64,000 nucleotides of DNA from Hydrogenophaga sp. IBVHS1 (GTDB lineage: Bacteria > Pseudomonadota > Gammaproteobacteria > Burkholderiales > Burkholderiaceae_C), in contig NZ_NFUU01000001.1 of the NCBI RefSeq assembly GCF_002127265.1, positions 2,488,040 through 2,552,039 on the forward strand, written 5' to 3'. Below are positions 9,486-18,625 of the stretch, piece by piece. Position 1 is the first letter of the stretch. Every line of letters starts with the position of its first letter. The notes beneath the pieces were generated by a model. The model was not told where the DNA came from. It searched no databases and saw nothing but the letters and a program-made list of their open reading frames with translations. Position numbers and translations under genes: made by a program.

Positions 9486-10971
9486 GGTCACCGGCGCGCA
9501 TCCTCATCGTGGAGGACGAAACGATCGTCGCGTTCAACCTGCAGCAGCGCCTGACGCAACTCGGCTACGACGTGCCCGCCGTGGCGGTGTCGGGCCAGGA
9601 AAGCCTGGAACTGATCGGCCAGACCCGGCCGGACCTGGTGCTGATGGACATCCACATCGAGGGCGACATGGACGGCATCGAGGTGGCCGCGCTGCTCAAG
9701 AAAAACAACCCGGTTCCGGTGATCTACCTCACCGCGTATTCAGAAGATTCCACGCTCGAGCGCGCGCGAAAGACCAGCCCCTACGGCTACCTGATCAAAC
9801 CTTTCTCGGAACGCGAACTGCACGCCACCATTCAGATGGCGCTGGAGCGCCACACGGTGGAAGAAGCACTGATTGAGAACAAGCGGCTGCTGCAGCAGGC
9901 GCTGGACGCAGCCAGCATGGGGGTGCTGGAGCTCGACACCGTGACCACCGCCATGTCCATCAGTCAGCAGACCGCCCGCCTGCTGGGCCGCGAACCCCAC
10001 ATGCCACTGACGCTGGCAGATTTCCTGGCCGGCGTGGACGAAAAAGACCGGGCGCATGTGGAAGCGAAGTTCCGCGAAGTGCTGGAGCCGCTCAAGCAGT
10101 TCAGCGAGGAATTTAGGCTGCTCGGCACCGAGGGGCCCAAGCGCTGGATCAAGGTGGACGCCACGCCCATGTCGGACGAGCGCATCAGCGGCGTGGTGCA
10201 GGACATTTCCGGGCGCAAGCACGCCGAGATTCGCCTGAAGCGGCTCAACGAAGGCCTGGAGCAGATGGTGAACGAGCGCACCACCGAACTGCGCGAGAGC
10301 CTGAAGGAGCTGGAGACCTTCAGCTACTCGGTGGCGCACGATTTGCGCTCGCCCATCCGGTCCATTTCGGGCCTGAGCCATGTGCTGCTCGAGGAACACC
10401 GCAACGCCCTGGGCGACGACGGCGCAAAGCTGCTGGCGCGCATTTCGGACAAGAGCACGCAGATGGGCAACCTGATCGACGCGCTGCTGAGCCTGTCGAA
10501 ACTCTCTACGGTGACGCCGCAACTGAGCGAGGTGGACCTGAGCGAGATGGCCACGGATATTCTTTCGCAGCAGATGGAGACCGACCACGAACGCCTGGCC
10601 GACGTGAAGATTGCCGCCGGGCTCACTGCACATGGCGACCCGGTGCTGGTGCGCAGCGTGCTCGACAACCTGCTGCGCAACGCCTGGAAGTTCTGCGCCA
10701 AACGCGAAGTGACGCGCATCGAAGTGGGGCAAGAACTACAGGACGGCCAGCGCGTGTTCTTCGTGCGCGACAACGGCCCGGGCTTCGACATGGCCTTTGC
10801 CGACCAGCTTTTCAGCCCGTTTCGCCGCCTGCACAGCGAAGCCGAATTCAAGGGCACCGGCATTGGCCTGAGCATCGTGCAGCGCATCGCGGCGCGCCAT
10901 GGTGGCCGCGTGTGGGTGCAGGCCGAGGTGGACCAGGGCGCCACGTTCTTCTTCACCCTCGATAATCGGGG

Positions 10972-10975
<4 letters not shown>
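9482..10975 (+). CDS. Response regulator-PAS-histidine kinase hybrid
   Basis: 497 residues. A receiver domain comes first (about 5-120): acidic pair E11-D12, phosphoacceptor D56 in LVLMDIHIE, and K106 in YLIKPF. A PAS-like sensor domain follows (about 130-250), then a short coiled coil and a HisKA domain with H286 in YSVAHDLRSPIR, and a HATPase domain with an N-box near residue 400 and DNGPGF and GTGIGLSIV loops. The receiver-first layout lets phosphorylation by an upstream kinase control a downstream kinase. It overlaps its neighbours by 4 bases at both ends (ATGA), so it is probably translated together with the upstream kinase and dbpA. No output DNA-binding domain is encoded here. Confidence 0.92.
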
Positions 10976-12366
<1,391 letters not shown>

Positions 12367-13235
12367 GCGCGCTCGCCGACTCTGCGTTGCGAGACAGCGG
12401 CACCACCAGCACATCGCCCTCTGCCCAACGGGCCAGCCGCTGGGCCACGCTGCCCACCAACAGCCGCGCCAGCGTGGAAGCCTGGCGCATGCCCACCACC
12501 ACCAGCTCGGCCCGGCTGGCCTGCTGCTCCACCGCAGCCTGATAGGCCGGGTCGCCGTTGCCCACCTGCACCTCTACCCCGCTGCCTGGCGAGCGCAGCG
12601 TGCGCGTGAGCTGCAGCAGGCGTTCCCTCGCCCGCAGTCGCGAGTCGACACGCCAGGCCTGCCGCGCCTCCGGCGTCACATCTGCCAGGCGCAGGCGGGA
12701 ATCTGCCACGGAGTTGATGGCGTGGAAGAGCTTCACGCTGGATGCCTGGGCGAACTGGCTGGCGAAGCCGATCAGTTCGCGCGAGCGTGGCGAGAGATCC
12801 ACCGCCACCAGCACATCGGCGTAATCGCGAGACGCCGCCTGCCTCACCACGAGCACCGGGCACCGGCTTTCTCGAACCAGCTGATCCAGCCTTGTGCCCA
12901 GAAAAAACCACTTCCAGTTTCTCCGCCACTGCGGTCCAACCACGAGCAGACCGGAAGAGCGGCTTTCTTCGAGGATGTGGCCTACCTCCACCGGGTGTCG
13001 ATGTAGCGCGTGCACCCGAATGCCATGACGCCGCGCGAGCTGGCGAGCGCGCTGGGCCAGCCGGGCCACCGGGTCTGTCAAGTAGTGGTGCGGTTCCTCA
13101 GCAAAGTACATCAGCCGCAGTGGCGCGCCATGCTGGCTGGCCAGCAGCGCGGCGCGATCCAGAGCGCATTCGGAAGGTGCCGAGAAATCGGTGATGGCGA
13201 GAATGGAATCGATGAAGGCCATGGGACATCCTTCG

Positions 13236-13637
13236 CTACGTGGTGTAGTCGCCGCTGGCTTCCGGCTGGAACAGCAGGGAAGCAATCTCGGCTTCGCACA
13301 CATCGCCATTCGGTGTGCGCCAGCGGGCCACATCGCCCACGCGCTGGCCCAGCAGGCTCGCACCCACCGGCGAGAACACCGAAATGAAGCCGTTGTGCGG
13401 CTCCGCTTCGTTCGGGTAGCACAGCGTGAGCTTCTGGCGTTTGTGGCCATTCGCTTCTTCGATGAGCACCTGCGAATACATGGTGACCACATCGGGCGGC
13501 ACCTCGCGCGACGGCACCACGTCCAGCGTGTCCAGCGAGTCCGCCAGCTCGGGCGGCAAGCCGGCATCGCGCAGGTTCGTCAGCCGCGCATGGTCAAGGT
13601 CGGTGATCAGTCGATCACGGGTCAAAGTCTTAGGCAT
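13236..13637 (-). CDS. GreA/GreB C-terminal / Rnk family protein
   Basis: 133 residues: a short N-terminal helical segment, then a GreA/GreB C-terminal FKBP-like domain with TLCYPNEAEPHNGFISVFSP-type strands and SPVGASLLGQRVGD near residue 95. Members such as Rnk bind RNA polymerase but usually lack the long Gre coiled coil, as here. The start at 13637 has GGAG 11 bases upstream. It leads an operon with the tandem Usp gene. Confidence 0.83.
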   Translation of the reverse strand: MPKTLTRDRLITDLDHARLTNLRDAGLPPELADSLDTLDVVPSREVPPDVVTMYSQVLIEEANGHKRQKLTLCYPNEAEPHNGFISVFSPVGASLLGQRVGDVARWRTPNGDVCEAEIASLLFQPEASGDYTT

Positions 13638-14173
13638 GAATGCACTCCATCGGGTGCGGCCGCACTGCCAGGGAAATGCAGCGGCCGCCATCGCGCCTGG
13701 CTGTGGGCCCGGCGATGGATGGTTAGCGCAAAAGGGGAAGAAGAGGTATCGCCGGGCTCAGGAATGTGCGAGCGGCTGGCGCGCACCGGCCGTGCCCATT
13801 TGCTTGCGAGCCACCACGGCGGCACCGGCCAGGGAAGGCAGGTGCTGCGCGAGCAGGGGGTGAAGCATGAGGGTGGACCGGGAAGCCATGTCGGCGATTC
13901 TAGGCCGAGGGTAATACTGGCAAGGAAAGTGCGGTATTGCGAGCGCGCTGACTAAGCACCAACCCCAGCAGAAGCCGAATTGCACCATGAAGCTCTCTGA
14001 CATGACCAGCGGCTGCTTCCACAGCCGCCCGCTCAGTTCGGAAAGCTCTGGTGGTCGGCTTTCTTGATCTGCGTCAAGGTAGCTCCATCGCCCAGGTCTA
14101 GGCTTGAAACGTTTCCGCCGCTTGCTGACTCATACATGCCTCTATCGACACTCGCTGCACACGGAGCACCATC
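13638..14173. other. Divergent intergenic region, 536 bases
   Basis: Separates the - strand rnk-like/usp operon from the + strand lipoprotein/cation-efflux genes. It contains the FNR-type site at 14064-14077 and its associated -10 hexamer. A short - strand frame (13758-13889, 43 codons) is present but has no ribosome site or recognisable features. Apart from these I see no further gene or RNA. Confidence 0.6.
14064..14104 (+). promoter_or_regulatory. FNR/ANR-type box and promoter of the Met-rich lipoprotein gene
   Basis: TTGAT-CTGC-GTCAA (14064-14077) differs from the FNR consensus TTGATnnnnATCAA at one position. A TAGGCT hexamer at 14099-14104 puts the likely transcription start near 14111, so the box is centred at about -40 to -41, the class II activator position. 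This predicts induction of 14174 onward under low oxygen. The regulator itself is not in the window. Confidence 0.65.
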
Positions 14174-14641
14174 ATGAAAACCACTTACACCATCCTCACG
14201 CTTTCCACCGCGCTCCTGCTGACCGCCTGTGCGAACCCGAACGCACCTGGAGCGGGACCCATGTCATCCGCTCACGCCGAAAGACACGCTGCGCATCAAG
14301 CGGCTGCGTCACCGTCCGGGTCGCCGGAGGGCATGCATGACCACATGAGAGACATGCAGGCCATGCGCGACAAGATGATGAATGCCAAGACGCCAGCCGA
14401 GCGACAGGCCTTGATGGATGAGCACATGAAATCCATGCACGAAGGCATGGCGATGATGAAAGGCATGAAGGGAGTGCACGGCAAGCCGGGCATGCCAGGG
14501 ATGTCTGGAATGAAAGACATGCCCATGGACATGCCCAGGCACCACCAGATGATGGAGCAGCGCATGGACATGATGCAGACCATGATGGAAATGATGATGC
14601 AGCGGATGCCGGGCGGCACCATGCCGCCTGCCGGCAAGTGA
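14174..14641 (+). CDS. Met/His-rich lipoprotein, possible metal-binding protein
   Basis: 155 residues. The N terminus is a lipoprotein signal with lipobox LTAC (Cys about 19). After it, about a fifth of all residues are Met (33 in total) and there are about ten His, in M-x-M, M-x-x-M and MM spacings typical of copper(I)- or silver-binding periplasmic proteins. No catalytic domain is recognised. GGAG lies 7 bases before the ATG. The gene is 78 bases upstream of a cation-efflux gene on the same strand and follows a FNR-type box, so an envelope metal-handling role under low oxygen is a reasonable inference. Confidence 0.8.
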   Translation: MKTTYTILTLSTALLLTACANPNAPGAGPMSSAHAERHAAHQAAASPSGSPEGMHDHMRDMQAMRDKMMNAKTPAERQALMDEHMKSMHEGMAMMKGMKGVHGKPGMPGMSGMKDMPMDMPRHHQMMEQRMDMMQTMMEMMMQRMPGGTMPPAGK

Positions 14642-14719
14642 CAGGGATCAAGTGCGGAAAGAACCGCTTGACACCGTAGCGGCTCCAGGGTTTCCAATGC
14701 AGGCATTGAAAGGAAAAAC

Positions 14720-15382
14720 ATGTCTGCTCATTGCTGTGACCACGAAACCCCGAAAACCGAAGCCATCGTCAACCTGCCGCGCTACCGCAAGATCCTCTGG
14801 ATCGCGCTGATCGTCAACGCCGCCATGTTCCTGGTGGAGATCGGCGCGGGCGTGCAGGCGGGTTCCCTCTCGCTGCTGGCCGACGCGGTGGACTTCGCTG
14901 GCGATGCGATGAACTACGCGGTATCGCTCGCGGTGCTCGCCTCGGCGCTGGCATGGCGTGCGCGCGCGGCCATCCTGAAAGCCGTGAGCATGATGGGCTT
15001 TGGCCTGTATGTGCTGGGCGCTGCGGTGTGGTCGGTGTGGCACGGCGGCGTGCCGCAGGCCATGACCATGGGTGTGGTGGCGCTGATGGCGCTGGCGGCC
15101 AACGTGGCCGTGGCGTGGATGCTGTACGCCTTTCGCGAGGGCGACGCCAACATGCGCAGCGTGTGGCTGTGCTCGCGCAACGATGCCATCGGCAACGTGG
15201 CCGTGTTCATGGCCGCACTCGGCGTGTTCGGCACCGGCTCCGCCTGGCCCGATCTGTTGGTGGCGAGCCTGATGGCGGCATTGGCCCTGCACGGTGGCTG
15301 GACCGTGCTGCGGCAGGCTCGGGGTGAGCTGGCTGCGAACGGCACCCTCAATTCGGCTCCTTCCGGCACAAACAGTAGATGA
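14720..15382 (+). CDS. Cation diffusion facilitator-like membrane transporter
   Basis: 220 residues with six predicted membrane segments and a His/Cys-containing N terminus (HCCDHE). The CDF transport-site motifs are LLADAVDFAGDAMNY in helix 2 and SRNDAIGNVAVF in helix 5, which resemble the DxxxD and H/NDxxxN pattern. It lacks the long C-terminal cytoplasmic domain of many CDFs. Exports a divalent cation by proton antiport if it acts as its family does; the metal is unknown. AAAGGA sits 6 bases before the ATG. Its 3' end overlaps the convergent methyltransferase gene by 35 bases. Confidence 0.85.
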   Translation: MSAHCCDHETPKTEAIVNLPRYRKILWIALIVNAAMFLVEIGAGVQAGSLSLLADAVDFAGDAMNYAVSLAVLASALAWRARAAILKAVSMMGFGLYVLGAAVWSVWHGGVPQAMTMGVVALMALAANVAVAWMLYAFREGDANMRSVWLCSRNDAIGNVAVFMAALGVFGTGSAWPDLLVASLMAALALHGGWTVLRQARGELAANGTLNSAPSGTNSR

Positions 15383-15968
15383 ACTTCTGCACCGTGCCGA
15401 ACGGCGTGTGGTGTTCTTCGCGCTCCTGCTGCAGCAAGGTGAACGGCGCGCCGAACTCGGCATGCAGGCCATCGGCGCTGTAGCGCATCACCGGCAGGCC
15501 GCTGCACTTGTCCGGCCCGTCCTCTGCAAATGTGGCCACGATCACGTGGCCGCCGGGCTTGACGGCGCGCAACACCGCCTGAACGTAGGCTTCCCGTTCG
15601 GCAGGCGCAGTGAGGAAATGAAAAACGGCCCTGTCATGCCAGACGTCATACGCATGGCGTGGCAGCTCCACGCGGGTGATGTCGCCCACCAGCCACGAGA
15701 CATTTTCAGCGCGCGGGCCCAGGCGGGACTTCGAGGCCGACAAGGCCGCCTCGGAAAGGTCCAGCACTGTGACCTTTGCATAGCCCTCTTCCAGCAGATC
15801 GTCGACCAGCGTAGAAGCACCACCGCCCACATCAATGATGCCGGCGTCCTTGTCCACGCCGGTCTGGTGAATGAGCTGCATCGACTGCCGGGCGTGGTCC
15901 TGAAACCAGCTCACGCCCGAAGAGGCCTTGGTGGTGTAAACCTGCTCCCAGTGATCTTTGGACTGCAT
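15348..15968 (-). CDS. Class I SAM-dependent methyltransferase
   Basis: 206 residues. The SAM-binding motif I is IIDVGGGAST (about 45-54), motif II lies at VTVLDLSEAAL and motif IV at YDVWHDRAVFHFL. This resembles small thiopurine- or tellurite-resistance-like methyltransferases with a C-terminal strand FGTVQKFIYCLCRK. Substrate unknown. The start at 15968 has AGGAGA about 6 bases upstream. It is divergent from the FG-GAP protein gene across a region with a symmetric inverted repeat. Confidence 0.85.
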   Translation of the reverse strand: MQSKDHWEQVYTTKASSGVSWFQDHARQSMQLIHQTGVDKDAGIIDVGGGASTLVDDLLEEGYAKVTVLDLSEAALSASKSRLGPRAENVSWLVGDITRVELPRHAYDVWHDRAVFHFLTAPAEREAYVQAVLRAVKPGGHVIVATFAEDGPDKCSGLPVMRYSADGLHAEFGAPFTLLQQEREEHHTPFGTVQKFIYCLCRKEPN

Positions 15969-16005
15969 GGCATCTCCTGTGCGTGGCTCCGCGTGCGCGG
16001 TCAGA

Positions 16006-16048
16006 GCAATATAGCGATTTCGCTTGCCCTGCGCTCGGTCTATATTGC
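16006..16048. promoter_or_regulatory. Inverted repeat with paired TATATT hexamers between divergent genes
   Basis: Perfect 9-bp arms GCAATATAG (16006-16014) and CTATATTGC (16040-16048), 25 bases apart. Each arm places a TATATT hexamer facing outward toward its own gene, so the two halves look like back-to-back -10 elements or operator half-sites. No good -35 boxes are seen. Confidence 0.5.
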
Positions 16049-16093
16049 CGTTGCCGTCGCGTAAGGTTGAGCGCCCAGAAACGACGAACGTCC

Positions 16094-17080
16094 ATGCCCG
16101 CTGCAACCCACCCGCATCCCAGCCCGCGACAACGCGAACGCAGACCACCCGCCTTTGCGCCATGGGTCTGGGTGTTCCTGTTGGCCATCGTCCAGCCGCT
16201 GGCCGCGAGCGCCATGGGCCTGACGATCTCGCCCCAGGCCCAGACTTGCCCCCGCGAGGCGATTGCCGCACCTGCGCTGCGGCCACTGCCCGAGCAAGCG
16301 GCACAACGCATTGCCGACAGCCAGACTGCGGCGGGTCGGCACGACGTGGCCTGGGCCTGGCTCGGCTCGCCCACGCTGCGCTACCCGCACCGCGCGCTGG
16401 GTTCGCCCACCCACGCCGCCAGCGTGCACGCGCTGGTGCGCTCGCGTTCTGGTTCCTGGCAGGTGGTTGAGTTGCGCCTGCCGCTGCACCGGGTGTACGA
16501 AGACCGCGTGCCTCGCATCGTCGACATCGACCGCGATGGCAGCGAGGAGATCGTGCTGGTGGAGGCCGACGCGCTCAAGGGCGCATCGCTCGTGGTGCTG
16601 GGCATCGAGCACTCGGCCAACGGCCCAGCAATGGTGGAGCGTGCGCGCAGCGCCTTTGCCGGCAGCACATTTCGCTGGCTTAACCCGGTTGGCGTGGACG
16701 ATTTCGACGCCGATGGGCGGCCCGACCTGGCCATGGTGCTCACCCCCCACATTGGCGGGGAGCTGCAACTGCTGCACTACCGGCCACCGGCCCTGGTGCC
16801 TTACGCGCGTGCACTCGATGTGTCGAACCACCGCATGGGTGACATCGAACAGGCGCTTGCGGTGATCGTGCAGGGGCAAGGGCAGCGCCCTACCGTGGTG
16901 GTGCCCGACATGACCCTGCGCGCGCTGCACGCGCTGCGCTGGGACGCGCCGGGCCGCTGGACCGAGCTCGGCGATGCAATGCCGCTGCCCGACCGCATCG
17001 AGCGCCTTTCTCCCCTGCAGGGCGGCGCCTGCGCCACACTGGCCAACGGCAGTTCGCTGCGCGTGATGCTGGCGCCCTGA
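16094..17080 (+). CDS. Exported FG-GAP/VCBS-like repeat protein
   Basis: 328 residues. An N-terminal signal peptide (hydrophobic WVWVFLLAIVQPLAASA, about 24-40) indicates export. Two calcium-loop-like motifs of the FG-GAP/VCBS type are visible: DIDRDGSEE (about 138) and DDFDADGRPD (about 200), suggesting a beta-propeller-like fold. No enzyme motif is recognised. The ATG at 16094 is chosen because the signal peptide starts soon after it. Function unknown. Confidence 0.75.
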   Translation: MPAATHPHPSPRQRERRPPAFAPWVWVFLLAIVQPLAASAMGLTISPQAQTCPREAIAAPALRPLPEQAAQRIADSQTAAGRHDVAWAWLGSPTLRYPHRALGSPTHAASVHALVRSRSGSWQVVELRLPLHRVYEDRVPRIVDIDRDGSEEIVLVEADALKGASLVVLGIEHSANGPAMVERARSAFAGSTFRWLNPVGVDDFDADGRPDLAMVLTPHIGGELQLLHYRPPALVPYARALDVSNHRMGDIEQALAVIVQGQGQRPTVVVPDMTLRALHALRWDAPGRWTELGDAMPLPDRIERLSPLQGGACATLANGSSLRVMLAP

Positions 17081-17155
17081 CTGACGCGAGGCAGCCACCG
17101 ACGCGAAACCGATACCCAACCCGATATCTTTCACCAACCGCCCAAGGACCTCCCC

Positions 17156-17704
17156 ATGACCGCCACTGCTCTTGTGCCACGCCAACCAGTTCCCGCTCTT
17201 GCCCTGCCCCTCGTGGGTGGCGGGCGGTTCGTGCTCGGCGCCGCGCCACCCGAGCGCTTCGACCTGATCGTGTTCTACCGCGGGCTGCATTGCCCCATCT
17301 GCGCCAAGTACCTGATGGAGCTCGAGCGGTTGGCACCCGAATTCACCAAGCGCGGCGTGGCCATGCTGGCGGCCAGCAGCGACGATGCGGAGCGCGCCCA
17401 GGCCATGGCGACCAAGGTGAACGCGCAGACGGTGAAATTTGGCTACGGGCTGGGACTGGCCAACGCCCGCCAGTGGGGCCTGTACCTCAGCACCTCGCGC
17501 GGCACAACCTCCATCGGGATCGAAGAGCCCGCCGTCTTCAGCGAGCCGGGCGTGTTCCTGGTGAAGCCCGACGGCACCCTTTACTACGGCGCGGTACAGA
17601 CCATGCCTTTTGCAAGGCCCGCGTTCCAGGACCTGCTCGGCGCCATCGACTTCGCGATTGCCAAGGACTACCCGGCACGCGGCGAATACGTGGGCCCGGT
17701 CTGA
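17156..17704 (+). CDS. Peroxiredoxin-like (AhpC/TSA, redoxin) protein
   Basis: 182 residues with a thioredoxin-fold redoxin core: strand LIVFYRGLHCPICAKY (about 40-55) with CPIC in the place of the peroxidatic motif, then AASSDD, and the cis-Pro region PGVFLVKPDG near 127. The usual peroxiredoxin TxxC becomes HCPIC, giving a vicinal dithiol. AAGGA lies 7 bases before the ATG. It converges on the truncated NYN gene, whose missing 3' end would have lain here. Confidence 0.83.
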   Translation: MTATALVPRQPVPALALPLVGGGRFVLGAAPPERFDLIVFYRGLHCPICAKYLMELERLAPEFTKRGVAMLAASSDDAERAQAMATKVNAQTVKFGYGLGLANARQWGLYLSTSRGTTSIGIEEPAVFSEPGVFLVKPDGTLYYGAVQTMPFARPAFQDLLGAIDFAIAKDYPARGEYVGPV

Positions 17705-18134
17705 CGGCGATACGCTGCAGGGCCCGCCCGTGTTGGCCAAAGCCATACACCGCCAACCCCGTGTCCTGAATGCGCGAAGCCAGCCCCGTGTAATCGCGGT
17801 CCGAAGACACGATGCAGAAGCCTTCCACGCTGCGCGCATGCAGCAGCTCCATCGCATCCATGATCAAAGCCGAGTCGGTGGCGTTCTTGCCCTTGGTGAA
17901 GCGGAACTGCTGGCAAGGCCGGATGGAGAGCGTGTGCAACAGCTTCTTCCACGGCGCGAGTTGCGTGGTGGTCCAGTCGCCATACGCCCGCCACGCCGTG
18001 GCCTTGCCGAAATTCGCCACCATCGCCATGAGCTGAGCGGCCTGCGCGGCGCGCGCGTTTTCGGCGTCGATCAGCACGGCCAGGCGGGGGCGGGCTGCGA
18101 AAGGGTTGGGTTAGTGGAGTTGTTGTGACTGCAT
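17705..18134 (-). pseudogene. NYN-domain (LabA/DUF88-like) gene, interrupted and 3'-truncated
   Basis: The translated frame has a good NYN nuclease core: VLIDAENARA, then KNATDSALIMDAMELLH, then SSDRDYTGLASRI and VYGFG, with the Asp residues expected for PIN-like metal binding. Two lesions are visible. An ATG with AGGAAGG upstream opens the frame at 18134 but a TAA follows after seven codons (18111-18113), leaving only a GTG at 18077 with no ribosome site. After VYGFGQ (about 17733) the family likeness ends and the frame runs antisense into the peroxiredoxin-like gene (to 17538). A short functional protein from the GTG cannot be excluded; a sequencing error could explain the TAA but not the 3' loss. 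Confidence 0.65.
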
Positions 18135-18188
18135 GTGCCTTCCTGTCTTGTTGGAGGTCACCAGCGCCATCTCTTTGTGAGAGGTGGC

Positions 18189-18264
18189 GGTGGCCCGAAC
18201 AGGTTGGCGTACCGGAGCCATTTACCAAAGCCGGCGAGACTTGCGTCTCCCCATCCGGGCCACC
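18189..18264 (-). ncRNA. Candidate structured RNA leader upstream of the NYN gene
   Basis: A perfect 9-bp closing stem (18189-18197 with 18256-18264) encloses two further helices: GAGAC/GTCTC (18236-18240, 18245-18249) and CCGG/CCGG (18212-18215, 18231-18234). Read on the - strand the first hairpin has a GCAA (GNRA) tetraloop and the second gains a fifth U-G pair, while on the + strand these become UUGC and A-C. A possible pseudoknot pairs 18204-18207 with 18225-18228. It ends about 55 bases before the NYN ATG. I match it to no known riboswitch class. Confidence 0.4.
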
Positions 18265-18290
18265 ATAAAGGCAGGCACAGACGAGAAAGA

Positions 18291-18324
18291 AGATAGCCAC
18301 AACGCATGCGCGTTGCAGCTATCT
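18291..18324. repeat. 34-base near-perfect hairpin (AGATAGC...GCTATCT)
   Basis: Outer arms AGATAGC/GCTATCT (7 bp), a 2-base symmetric bulge CA/CA, inner arms CAACGC/GCGTTG (6 bp) and loop ATGC. No T-run follows on either side, so it is not a standard terminator. It lies at the left edge of the lower-GC accessory region and might be a mobile-element end, a recombination site or an RNA element. Confidence 0.55.
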
Positions 18325-18445
18325 CAACGGTAGAAGGCTAGCGGGACGCCAATCCCGGTCGCACTGGTTTTGTACGACGGAAGCAGGTATAGGCGAGGCA
18401 AAGGACTGGGCATCGCGCACGATTCCGGCATGCGTTGGAGAACCC

Positions 18446-18562
18446 ATGTCGGGTTTCAACTTTTATAGGGAAAACGCCTCAGTGAAACCAGTTGCACTGG
18501 CCCTTATCCTTACGCAAGTGATCCTGCTAGCAGTGGCCGCCGTGCTCAAGACCCTTAAATAG
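18446..18562 (+). CDS. Predicted 38-residue single-span membrane microprotein
   Basis: ATG at 18446 with GGAG about 6 bases upstream, a 38-codon frame and a TAG at 18560-18562. The product starts MSGFNFYRENASVK, then has a hydrophobic stretch of about 19 residues (PVALALILTQVILLAVAAVL) and ends KTLK, so a basic tail follows one membrane helix. The codon pattern and the well-placed ribosome site argue for a real gene. It lies 63 bases upstream of the HNH nuclease gene on the same strand and could be its partner. I do not recognise a family. Confidence 0.5.
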   Translation: MSGFNFYRENASVKPVALALILTQVILLAVAAVLKTLK

Positions 18563-18625
18563 TGCGTCTCGCAGACCCCTACTATCAGACCAATCAATTC
18601 AGGATACAGCTATGGAGGTTCCGTG

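Larger units (their letters stand above)
18135..18445. other. Hairpin-rich intergenic region, 311 bases
   Basis: Lies between the broken NYN gene (-) and the microprotein gene (+). It contains the structured element at 18189-18264, the hairpin at 18291-18324, and a smaller CGGGA/TCCCG hairpin around 18341-18357. No tRNA and no open frame with a ribosome site were found. The left part is the leader of the NYN gene; the right part is probably the promoter region of the accessory genes. Confidence 0.5.

Noticed and set aside
13758..13889. 43-codon - strand frame in the rnk/lipoprotein gap
   Set aside because: No ribosome site, no recognisable domain and only a weak -10-like sequence; left as unassigned intergenic DNA.
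18189..18264. Cyclic-di-GMP (GEMM) riboswitch in the NYN leader
   Set aside because: There is a faint likeness (GACGCAA followed by CCGG helices), but the conserved GEMM core and second long helix are missing, so no class was assigned.
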